In this document: in pieces, positions 37,001 through 43,934 of the stretch
Layout of the letters: each line of letters opens with the position of its first letter
Position numbering within the stretch: position 1 is the stretch's first letter
Source: Bacteroidetes bacterium 46-16
GTDB taxonomy: Bacteria > Bacteroidota > Bacteroidia > Chitinophagales > Chitinophagaceae
Direction of reading: 5' to 3'
DNA: 64,000 bases
NCBI GenBank assembly: GCA_001897835.1
Contig: MKUN01000024.1
Coordinates: forward strand, 1 to 64,000
The notes under the pieces: generated by a model
Database searches by the model: none
The model's input: only the letters and a program-made list of their open reading frames with translations
What the model was told of the DNA's origin: nothing
Program-made: the position numbers and the translations under genes

Positions 37001-37087
37001 CCTGGTATATACCAATGCACCTGCCATGAGCACAAATGCAAGCAGAACTGTTACCGGACTTTTGTACCTGACAAAAAAGTTCTTCAT
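34031..37087 (-). CDS. RND efflux transporter permease
   Basis: Proton-driven inner-membrane pump of 1018 residues with 12 helices and two large periplasmic loops. The central proton-relay pair is Asp-Asp (GLIIDDAIVVMEQIH), which is typical of multidrug-like (HAE) members, whereas metal pumps (HME) usually have a single Asp. The first helix (SPVTVLLAFVLMAGALVYTRF) and the repeated C-terminal half are complete. It is the last gene of a run with adaptor, TolC and two-component genes, so it works as a tripartite system; substrate unknown. The stop adjoins that of hutH. Confidence 0.9.
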   Translation of the reverse strand: MKNFFVRYKSPVTVLLAFVLMAGALVYTRFQTSLFPEITFPKIKVIADAGLQPADRMMVTVTKPIEDAIKRVPELQTVRSTTSRGSCEISAFMNWNADIDLSQQRIESRINEIKGSLPPGTQVTIEKMNPSILPVMGYTLESNTLSPIQLKLLATYTIKPFLSQVEGVAEIRIIGGRQKEYWVMLDRQKMSALGITPEMLNATLSQTGLIKANGYLSDYRYLYLSVTDATVHDIDEIKSMVVRNDGKRPILLSDIGRVAVHEATEYTRINANGRDAVLVAVIKQPNANLLTVADSVRSKVVQLSDLLPAGVHIRPYYDQSAFVKDSVKSVTDSLWVGLALAIVVAIIFLRSVKASLTILVTIPITLCLTLIVLYLVGYSLNIMTLGAIAAAIGLIIDDAIVVMEQIHRTHEEHPDEPSTSLVQKAIKYLLPAMIGSSISTIVIFIPFVMMTGVAGAYFNVLTNTMLITLVCSFFVTWIGLPVIYLLISRKPGKYKQEQAHSVKKQRWVSFFINRPFISFAIVAAFILCIALVLPHLQTGFLPEMDEGSIVLDYSSPPGTSLEETDRMLREVEKIIVKIPEVESYSRRTGTQMGFFITEPNRGDYLIQLKKSRKRSTEDVIADVRKRIESTQPALRVDFGQVIGDMLGDLMTSVQPIEIKIFGDNQQKLHELSTKIADIASGISGVADVFNGVVIAGPSVSIVPHYALLAQYGITPANFQTQVQTALQGTVAGNVLENEQLTNIRLIYPGARQLDVNATRQLPIFLPNGQLKPIGELATVKIETGEAEIQRENLQSMGAVTARLDNRDLGSAINAIRKKVNADIRLPKGYHIVYGGSYAEQQQSFHELLLILIASALLVFSVILFLFRSVAVAALIVVLAVLGITGSYLGLFLTGTPLNVGSYTGLIMIVGIIGENAIFTFLQFRDALQTQSVKDAVIFSISTRLRPKLMTALGAIIALMPLALGIGTGAQLHQPLAIAVIGGFLTALVLLLVVLPTFLVLLYKVKDTHGSIIPGKDRA

Positions 37088-37090
37088 AAT

Positions 37091-38020
37091 TTACTTGTTA
37101 GTTACTTTGACCAAAGCCGTATCCGGCAAGCCAAAATTTCCGCCGATCAATACAACGTCTGCAGGTTGTACTGCCCCTGATAATATCTCAATCCGTCCGG
37201 ATGTTTCCAGCCCTTTGTTTATAAGCACCTTCACTGCTATAGTGTCATTTATCATTTTCATTACCCAAAAATCGGTTTGCGTATCATCAGCCAGGACTGC
37301 GCTCTTAGGAACGGAAACAACGTCCTGTTTCTCCTTCCTGATAACCTGCACCCGGGCGATGAGATTTTCGGGTATGTCGGCAGGAACGTCGGTTTTTATT
37401 ACATAGGTCTGTGCCTGTGACAGCGAATCGACTGTGGGCAACTCAGATGCTATATGGCCGTTTATAATGGCTCCGTCAGGCAGCATGACCCGCACAGAAT
37501 TACCTGTTTTTACATAACTGTGTAATTCATAAGGAACGTTCAATAAAAATGTAAAGCTGCTTTTATCGGTGATAACGGCCAGTTGTTCTGCATCCTGTAC
37601 ATAATCACCCAACTGGTGGTCTATTTGCGCTATGTAACCACTTCTTGTTGCCTTTATGTCGCTGAGCCCGCTAAAGCCGAAAGAAGGGTCCAGTTTATTA
37701 ATTGCATTGCCGATGCTTTGTGCTTCCTTGGTCTTAACACGGAACAACACGGTTCCCTGTGTTACATATTGCCCTATATGAACATTCACAGCCTGTATGT
37801 ACCCGGCAGTATTGGCCTTGACGATATTCTTTTGCAGAAAGGCGGCAGTGGCACTGAGGTCTGCATATTCCACCATATCCGATCGTTTGACAGTATCGAC
37901 CGTAACCGGGGTTTCTATCGCCCTTACCTGTTCATCCGATTCGCTCGTACTACCGGTACACGAGGTCATCGTTGTGGTGGCCAATGACAATGCAGCCAAG
38001 CACGTGAAAAAATATCTCAT
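37091..38020 (-). CDS. RND pump periplasmic adaptor (membrane fusion protein)
   Basis: Periplasmic adaptor of the HlyD/AcrA kind. ATG 38020 is chosen over 38041 as it begins a lipoprotein signal (lipobox TMTSC, Cys21), giving a membrane-attached protein; the longer start would also overlap the TolC frame by 16 bases. Residues ~60-110 form the first biotinyl/lipoyl-like half (IVKANTAGYIQAVNVHIGQYV), and ~125-170 the second (TRSGYIAQIDHQLGDYV), with a beta-barrel region after. It has only a short helical hairpin. Three bases separate it from the pump gene. Confidence 0.88.
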   Translation of the reverse strand: MRYFFTCLAALSLATTTMTSCTGSTSESDEQVRAIETPVTVDTVKRSDMVEYADLSATAAFLQKNIVKANTAGYIQAVNVHIGQYVTQGTVLFRVKTKEAQSIGNAINKLDPSFGFSGLSDIKATRSGYIAQIDHQLGDYVQDAEQLAVITDKSSFTFLLNVPYELHSYVKTGNSVRVMLPDGAIINGHIASELPTVDSLSQAQTYVIKTDVPADIPENLIARVQVIRKEKQDVVSVPKSAVLADDTQTDFWVMKMINDTIAVKVLINKGLETSGRIEILSGAVQPADVVLIGGNFGLPDTALVKVTNK

Positions 38021-38025
38021 AATAC

Positions 38026-39270
38026 TTATTGTCTGTTCCAATAATTGATCTGGTTAATTATCTGCATGCAAGTGATATTGTTTTGCGTTAATAAATTATT
38101 TGCGGCCAGGTAGTTATTAATGGCAATTACAAGGTCTGATATCTTCACGTCCCCGGTCGTTAAAAATTTCTTATTCACGTTTATCAGCGTTTCGGCATAT
38201 TTTACCTGTTCATTGATATCATTGATCAGCGACCTCGTGTCCGCAAGCTGCTTTTTCAGCATCCCGATCTGCTCATCGTATTGCGTTTTGAAAAAATCGC
38301 GGTAATTGCCGAGGGTGGTTTGCTGTAATGCAATTTTTTGGGCTTGCAGCTTACGCTGGTGGCCATCATATATCGGCAGGCTCAGGTTCAGACCAATACC
38401 GGTGCCGAAATTCTTTTCCGCCTGGTAAGCCAGGGAGGAGTTGTAACCGGCATTTACATAGCCTGTAAGCTTAGGCCTGTAATTGTAATTGAGCAACAAT
38501 AAATTATTGTTTAGCGTAAGACTGTCCAGTACATATTTTCTATAGAATACAGACCCATCGGCCTCGCCGGGCAGGGACAATTGAATAGACGGGTAGGAAA
38601 GTGAACAGGAAGCCGTATCAAATATCCCGCACAAATAATTAAGTGTTGCCAGGTTAGCCTGGTATTGTACCTGTAATTGCTTTGCCTGGAGATCCTGCTG
38701 CTTAAAGGTCACCATAAAGGCCAGGTAATCGCTTTGGCGGTAGATATTCGATCGTGTAAGCCGCATTAAAATACTATCCTCATCCACCAGCAGGCGGCGT
38801 ACGCGATCATAGAATTCCAGTTGCTTTTGGTCGCCGTAGGCTACTATGTATTGCGCTGTTATGGTCCGCCTGAGATCCTGTTCGGATATTTTCCTTTCAT
38901 TCCTAAAGGAATCTTGTACGAGGTGTAAACCTGAGAGCCGTGCCTGTAAATGTTTTTTCCCAATAAAGGCCTGGTTGACATTTACGAGGGCGCTGTACGT
39001 GCCGCCGTTGGTGACAGCAGCATCATAACCATAACCATTGATCACCGGCGGATAGAAGTTGTCGCTGGTCAAGGACACCTGTGGCTTATAATTTGCTTTC
39101 AGCAGGCTGCTATCCACTTGTGCCGCAGATGCCTGGTTATCCAGATCTTTAAGTAAGGGACTGTTTGCCAGTCCTCGTGCTAAAAAATACCCGAGGTCGT
39201 GCTCTTGTGCAGCTATCCTCGTGGAAAGCAGGGCGACAAGACATATAAAAAGAAATAGTGCGCATCGCAT
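38026..39270 (-). CDS. TolC-family outer membrane efflux protein
   Basis: Outer-membrane channel of a tripartite exporter, 414 residues. A signal peptide (about 1-21, ending RIAAQ) is followed by two copies of the OEP helical domain, with long alpha-helical stretches (YQANLATLNYLCG; QKIALQQTTLGNYRDFFKTQYDEQ) and a porin-like barrel. Placed between the kinase and adaptor genes in one likely operon. Substrate unknown. Confidence 0.87.
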   Translation of the reverse strand: MRCALFLFICLVALLSTRIAAQEHDLGYFLARGLANSPLLKDLDNQASAAQVDSSLLKANYKPQVSLTSDNFYPPVINGYGYDAAVTNGGTYSALVNVNQAFIGKKHLQARLSGLHLVQDSFRNERKISEQDLRRTITAQYIVAYGDQKQLEFYDRVRRLLVDEDSILMRLTRSNIYRQSDYLAFMVTFKQQDLQAKQLQVQYQANLATLNYLCGIFDTASCSLSYPSIQLSLPGEADGSVFYRKYVLDSLTLNNNLLLLNYNYRPKLTGYVNAGYNSSLAYQAEKNFGTGIGLNLSLPIYDGHQRKLQAQKIALQQTTLGNYRDFFKTQYDEQIGMLKKQLADTRSLINDINEQVKYAETLINVNKKFLTTGDVKISDLVIAINNYLAANNLLTQNNITCMQIINQINYWNRQ

Positions 39271-39313
39271 ACCGGATGCAAATCAAGGCCCCAAATCTGT
39301 AGAAATTCAGAAT

Positions 39314-40561
39314 TTAGAATACTATGCAGAAAGAATGCCTGCCACCCGCATATGAATAAGTTATGGAATACCCGGCGGCCTCGCAAATACGCTTAACGAT
39401 GGCCAGCCCAAGCCCGTTGCCCTCCTCCTTTGCTTCTGCAGAGCGGAAAAAGCGCTGAAAGACACGCTCCTGTTCCATAGCAGGCAGGTATGAAGTATTA
39501 CTGATCACAAGCTCATTTCCGGTAAGCCTGACAGAGATCATTCCACCATCAAAATTGTAGCGAACAGCATTATTCAGGATATTGCCTGCGAGTATATCCG
39601 CCAGGTAAGCATGAAATGTAAGGGATGCCGGGGCAATGTTTGTATCAATGGAAATTCCCTTCGTATTGATAAGGTCATCCAGCTCACCCAGTTTGTTCTG
39701 CAAAACTTCGTCCATCCTGACCTGCTCAGTGAATGTGAACTGCCCGTTCTCAATTTTTGTAAGCAAGAGCAGGGATTGGTAAAGCTTAGACAATTTACGT
39801 ACTGCCTGCTCTATAGCCACCATATGGCCTGCATATTGCCTGAAAACGCTTTCATCCTGCTGTATCAGCTCCAATTTTGCCCGAATTACCGCCAGGGGTG
39901 TTTGCATTTCATGCGCCGCATAAGAAGTAAATTCATTCAACGACTCAAAATCGGCCTGCACTCTGCGCAGCACGTCACTAATGCCTTTATTAAGCTGATC
40001 AAACTCATCGATACCTGATGGCTTAAGTGCGAAGTCGCCTTTTTGATCTACTTTAAATCTTTTCAGGAAATCGATCGCCTCATAGAAGGGGTGCCAAAGC
40101 TTATTCAAAACTGCCCGGTTGATCAATTGGGAGGAAATCAGCACCAGGGCTATAAGGAGTATGGTCACAACAATGATGACACTCAATAAGCCTTCGGTCT
40201 CCTCCAAAGGTTTACTTACGGTAACCCGGTAAGCAATACCGTTCACCTCCGCAGGAAAATCTATCTGCCGGGACCATTCACGCCCCTTTACATACCGTAC
40301 GTAGCCATTGTAAAAATGTTCCCTGACCGGGGTGCTTGCCTGTTGATAGAACGTATACTGATCCGGGGTGTTCAATACTTCAGGCAGTTTTCCATGCTTT
40401 TGGCTGAAGGCCAGTATCTCTGTCCGTTCAGTCTCGAGCGCCTCATCAAGCTGGTGTAACAATATGTAATGAACAAGGAAATAAAACAGGCAGCTACCCA
40501 ACAGGAATATGGCGATGGTGGCCGCAACATTTATACGGTTATACCTGGTAAATAATTTCAT
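39314..40561 (-). CDS. Sensor histidine kinase of an OmpR-type two-component system
   Basis: Membrane kinase of 415 residues. Two helices (about 12-32 and 127-147) flank a ~95-residue periplasmic sensing domain; HAMP-like linker, then HisKA with His217 (SYAAHEMQTPLAVIRAKLELI) and an HATPase domain with N (NILNNAVRYN) and G (GNGLGLAIVKRICEAAG) boxes. The frame overlaps the response regulator by 4 bases, so the two are partners; they probably control the downstream pump. The sensed signal is unknown. Confidence 0.93.
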   Translation of the reverse strand: MKLFTRYNRINVAATIAIFLLGSCLFYFLVHYILLHQLDEALETERTEILAFSQKHGKLPEVLNTPDQYTFYQQASTPVREHFYNGYVRYVKGREWSRQIDFPAEVNGIAYRVTVSKPLEETEGLLSVIIVVTILLIALVLISSQLINRAVLNKLWHPFYEAIDFLKRFKVDQKGDFALKPSGIDEFDQLNKGISDVLRRVQADFESLNEFTSYAAHEMQTPLAVIRAKLELIQQDESVFRQYAGHMVAIEQAVRKLSKLYQSLLLLTKIENGQFTFTEQVRMDEVLQNKLGELDDLINTKGISIDTNIAPASLTFHAYLADILAGNILNNAVRYNFDGGMISVRLTGNELVISNTSYLPAMEQERVFQRFFRSAEAKEEGNGLGLAIVKRICEAAGYSITYSYAGGRHSFCIVF

Positions 40562-41235
40562 GAGATACCGAATTTGTAGCCCATGCCGTAGACACTATGG
40601 ATGTAATCGCCGCTACCTGCATTGATCAGCTTTTTGCGGAGATTTTTTATGTGGGCGTACATAAAATCGAAACTCTGTACAGCCTCCATATCATCACCCC
40701 ATAAATGTTCTGCGATCAGGTTTTTAGACAGCAACCTGTTTTTATTAACTATGAAGTAAACAAGAAATTTATACTCCGTCTTGGTGAGCTGCAGCGCGAT
40801 CTCATTGACCGTAACTTTTTTCTCTACCAGGTCAATAGATATCTCTTCAAACTCAAGTTTGTCGGTCAACAGGTGATTTTTACGACGCACTATCGCCGCG
40901 ATCCTGAGACTCAGTTCTGCAAGATGAAATGGCTTGGTCAAATAGTCATCCGCACCCAGTGAAAGCCCTTTTAGCTTATCGTCTAACTGGTTTCTTGCTG
41001 ATACAATTATTACACCATCTGCTTTATTTTGCGCTCTTATCTCCTGGAGCAGTTTTAATCCATTTCCGTCGGGCAGCATTATATCGAGAATCACGCAGTC
41101 ATAATCATACAAATCTATCTTTTGTAAAGCATCCCTGTAATTGGTGACAGACTCGCAGGTATAGTCGAGTGATCTGAGATACTCAACAATGCTGCTATTT
41201 AATGCCTCCTCATCTTCTATGATCAATACTTTCAT
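40558..41235 (-). CDS. OmpR/PhoB-type response regulator
   Basis: DNA-binding response regulator of 225 residues. The receiver (~1-120) has the acidic E7-D8 pair and phosphoacceptor D51 (VILDIMLPDGNG), with Lys in YLTKPFHLAEL. The C-terminal winged helix (~130-225) includes LTKTEYKFLVYFIVN and MYAHIKNLRKKL, typical of OmpR. Overlaps the kinase by 4 bases. Gene order suggests control of the efflux genes downstream. Confidence 0.95.
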   Translation of the reverse strand: MKVLIIEDEEALNSSIVEYLRSLDYTCESVTNYRDALQKIDLYDYDCVILDIMLPDGNGLKLLQEIRAQNKADGVIIVSARNQLDDKLKGLSLGADDYLTKPFHLAELSLRIAAIVRRKNHLLTDKLEFEEISIDLVEKKVTVNEIALQLTKTEYKFLVYFIVNKNRLLSKNLIAEHLWGDDMEAVQSFDFMYAHIKNLRKKLINAGSGDYIHSVYGMGYKFGIS

Positions 41236-41299
41236 TGTATTGTTACAAAATTGCTTTATTTTTTGTCAACCACCAATACTGCCGGAGCCACTCTTACAG

Positions 41300-41725
41300 T
41301 TAATCTTTAACGGCTTTGATAAATGTTCCTTTTGAACTAAAAAGCAGGTCCATACCATTTACTTCAGCTTCATAATTCATTTCTCCTGAGGCCTGGACTA
41401 TCTCGGCGGCCTCTTTTATTTTAGCGTTCTTATAATTGGCGCTCACATATTCCCGAACTTTGGCGGGTAATGAAGCTGTACCGATAGCCGTTTCTACTTC
41501 CATGATCTTTCCTGAAGGCGCTACAAGCACGGACCTGTTTTTAAGGCCATCTTTAAAGTTTGCCTCGAAGTTGTCGTTCTCCCGCTCCCATTTCAGCGCC
41601 TGAGCATCCGGAAATTTTTGATCTACCGCTTTACTGACCACTGCTGGTACCTTATTCGCTGAAATCTTTTGTGCTGAGGCAGTTGTAACAGATAATATCA
41701 GAACTGCCAGGATCATCTTTTTCAT
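41300..41725 (-). CDS. PepSY-like periplasmic protein
   Basis: Exported 141-residue protein: signal peptide at 1-19 (ending ASAQ), then a PepSY-like beta-alpha-beta domain (VPAVVSKAVDQKFPDAQALKWERENDNFEANF) that in Bacteroidota is often encoded next to metal- or stress-sensing two-component systems. It lies 65 bases upstream of the response regulator on the same strand, so it probably opens the operon. A near-consensus promoter box (TTAGTTTG) lies upstream. Function is not known; a periplasmic sensor or chaperone role is a guess. Confidence 0.7.
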   Translation of the reverse strand: MKKMILAVLILSVTTASAQKISANKVPAVVSKAVDQKFPDAQALKWERENDNFEANFKDGLKNRSVLVAPSGKIMEVETAIGTASLPAKVREYVSANYKNAKIKEAAEIVQASGEMNYEAEVNGMDLLFSSKGTFIKAVKD

Positions 41726-41777
41726 GTGTATCGCTTTGTTTACAGCAAACTAAAGACATGTTTCTGAACATATTCTG

Positions 41778-41812
41778 AATGCATCGCGGGATTAAAATCC
41801 TTTCAATGCATT
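41778..41812. promoter_or_regulatory. Hairpin between the glycosyltransferase and PepSY genes
   Basis: Outer arms AATGCAT (41778-41784) and ATGCATT (41806-41812) enclose inner arms GGATT and AATCC (41789-41800). The T run lies on the plus side only, while the genes run on the minus strand, so it is at best a weak terminator for the glycosyltransferase pair. Role uncertain. Confidence 0.4.
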
Positions 41813-41837
41813 TTTACTGCTTTAAGCAAGACGGGTA

Positions 41838-42725
41838 TCAGCGGAGTAGTTTGTAATTTTTGTAACCGAACTCCAGGCCAAGCCATTTAGAGGCCAGTCT
41901 TTTGAGCCTATCTTTTAAGGAAAGCTTATTGTAGGATATATCGTAATCGAACTGCCAGTTGCGCCGGGCGATGCGTTGCTGCATCACCCCGGGATGTGTA
42001 TCCCTAAACTTTTCAAGGGCATCAATACGTTCCAGGTAATCGAATTCTTCCGCTTTAATAATGTTTTGCGCCACCCAGGCATCATCGTGCCAGAGTTTAT
42101 TAAAGTCTTCCTGCTTTTGCTGCATGGCACGGGGGTCTTTTACCCAGCCATAGTGATATATATAGGCATCCACAGGTTTTACCTGCAGCTTTTCATTATT
42201 GCCCTTCCTGAATCCCTGCGCATCGCGGTATGAATAGATACGCTTATCGTTGCGGATGATGCGTATCTCGTGATCGTACCAGGTACCGGAAATACCTGTA
42301 TAGTCGTAAGAACCATAAAAGTGCAGGTATTTAAAGAGCAGGCCGTCCACTTCTTTATTGTCCTTCCATTGCAGCATTGCCCTGCGCACAGTATCATGGT
42401 ATTTTTCGTGCAGCACCTCATCGCCCTGTATATAGAAACACCAGTCGGTATCGGCCCCGATAGCTGCAAAGGCTTTATTCGTCTCTTCAGCCAATACTCT
42501 TCCGCCTTCTCGTATCGAATCGTCCCATACTGTTTCCACTATTTTTATTTTTTCAGGGTCGATATTTTTGACCAATTGGAGGGTATCATCTTCAGAACGC
42601 CCTACGGCTATCACAAAGTCATCGCAGAGGGGCAATACGGAACGTATAGCCTCTGCAACCGGGTAGTCGTATTTTATTGCGTTCCTTATAAATGTAAATC
42701 CCGTTACCTTCATGCCCTGTGCCAT
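41838..42725 (-). CDS. Glycosyltransferase family 2
   Basis: Soluble GT-A-like transferase of 295 residues. It opens GFTFIRNAIKYDYPVAEAIRSVLP and contains the acidic pair region of family 2 (DTDWCFYIQGDEVL, metal/nucleotide site). The C-terminus is basic and helical. The start codon overlaps the stop of the upstream glycosyltransferase (TAATG), so the two are made together and probably act in sequence on the same glycan, perhaps a surface polysaccharide. Donor and acceptor are unknown. Confidence 0.85.
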   Translation of the reverse strand: MAQGMKVTGFTFIRNAIKYDYPVAEAIRSVLPLCDDFVIAVGRSEDDTLQLVKNIDPEKIKIVETVWDDSIREGGRVLAEETNKAFAAIGADTDWCFYIQGDEVLHEKYHDTVRRAMLQWKDNKEVDGLLFKYLHFYGSYDYTGISGTWYDHEIRIIRNDKRIYSYRDAQGFRKGNNEKLQVKPVDAYIYHYGWVKDPRAMQQKQEDFNKLWHDDAWVAQNIIKAEEFDYLERIDALEKFRDTHPGVMQQRIARRNWQFDYDISYNKLSLKDRLKRLASKWLGLEFGYKNYKLLR

Positions 42726-43906
42726 TAGTTGATCACTTTATCCTCAAACTGTTTTATGACCGTAGTGATATCAAATTCTTTCAATACCTGCTGCGCATGT
42801 TCCCTATACCCGGCCTGCATTGCCTCATTGTCTTTTAATTCCCATATCGCTTCGCACATTTCGGCTACATCGCCCACGGGTAACAGCTTACCCGCTTTGC
42901 CATACATCAATATCTCCTTCACCCCGGTAGGGCATGCCGTTGCCACAACCGGCTTAGCTAAGGCCAGTGCCTCTATAAGCACAGTGGGCAGCCCTTCGTT
43001 CTTAGAAGAAAAAAGAAAGAGCTTTGCGTGCTTTATCCACGGGTAGGGATTGTGGCTGAAGCCAGTGAAGAACACCTGTGCTGCCACTCCTTCTTCATTG
43101 ACCAGTGTTTCGAGCGATGCCCTGTCCGGCCCATCGCCCACTATTACCAGCGGTTCGGTTATGTCATACTTCCGTACAGATGCCGCATACGCTTTTATTA
43201 AGGTCGATACATCTTTCTGGCTCTCATTAAGCCTGCCCAATGAAAGGAAATAGTTATCCTTGTTTACGCCCCCAGGCAAGGCCAAAGGAGCTTCGGCTGC
43301 AGCCTTTATTTTCTCCTGGTCGAAGGCATTGTATAACCTGACCGCTTTATCCTTTAACTGCGGGTACAACTTTATCGCCTCCTCCTTCATCTCATCGCAT
43401 ATCATGATCACCTTATCATAGTGCGATAAACGAGCGGCCAGTTTATCGCGGCGGCCGGCGTTGCCATGCTCCTGCCAGTAATGGGCGAGGCTGAAGTGCG
43501 AGTAAGCAATCTTCTTTTTACCCGCCAGGAGCTTATAATAAGGCGCCAGCGTAGTATCAAAATCAATCACTACATCTGCATCTTTCGTTACTTCTGCGAG
43601 GCGGCGCTTCCACAGCAGCCTTTGCAGCGGTGACAAAACAAGCTCATTATACAGCTTGCCCGGTATCGACAAGTTCCCTGCGATTCTCTTCTTCTTTGCA
43701 AAAGTGAGCGAAGGCTTATCTACCAGGTAAATTATCTCCACATAAGAAGGGATGCTGCCTTTCAATACCTCCAGCTCCTGCAGGTGGTAGCCTACCGATA
43801 ATTTCATTCGGTATTTGGCAGGATCGAGCGCCCGGAGCAGGTCGATCAGGACCTTCTCTATGCCACCGGCAAGGAGTACATTGATATGAAAAACGATCGT
43901 GGTCAT
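42725..43906 (-). CDS. Glycosyltransferase family 4 (GT-B)
   Basis: GT-B-fold transferase of 393 residues with two Rossmann domains. The N-terminal INVLLAGGIEKVLIDLLRAL starts the acceptor half; the C-terminal domain carries SLGRLNESQKDVSTLIKAY and the donor-site ending SSKNEGLPTVLIEALALAKPVVAT, typical of glycogen-synthase-like GT4 enzymes. It uses a nucleotide sugar; specificity unknown. Upstream of and coupled with the GT2 gene; 28 bases after the patatin gene stop. Confidence 0.9.
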   Translation of the reverse strand: MTTIVFHINVLLAGGIEKVLIDLLRALDPAKYRMKLSVGYHLQELEVLKGSIPSYVEIIYLVDKPSLTFAKKKRIAGNLSIPGKLYNELVLSPLQRLLWKRRLAEVTKDADVVIDFDTTLAPYYKLLAGKKKIAYSHFSLAHYWQEHGNAGRRDKLAARLSHYDKVIMICDEMKEEAIKLYPQLKDKAVRLYNAFDQEKIKAAAEAPLALPGGVNKDNYFLSLGRLNESQKDVSTLIKAYAASVRKYDITEPLVIVGDGPDRASLETLVNEEGVAAQVFFTGFSHNPYPWIKHAKLFLFSSKNEGLPTVLIEALALAKPVVATACPTGVKEILMYGKAGKLLPVGDVAEMCEAIWELKDNEAMQAGYREHAQQVLKEFDITTVIKQFEDKVIN

Positions 43907-43934
43907 TGGCCGTTAAGGGCCTGTAAAAGTAATA

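Noticed and set aside
34031-41725. Efflux operon as a recently transferred island
   Set aside because: No integrase, flanking repeat or tRNA is visible, and composition seems only slightly different by eye.
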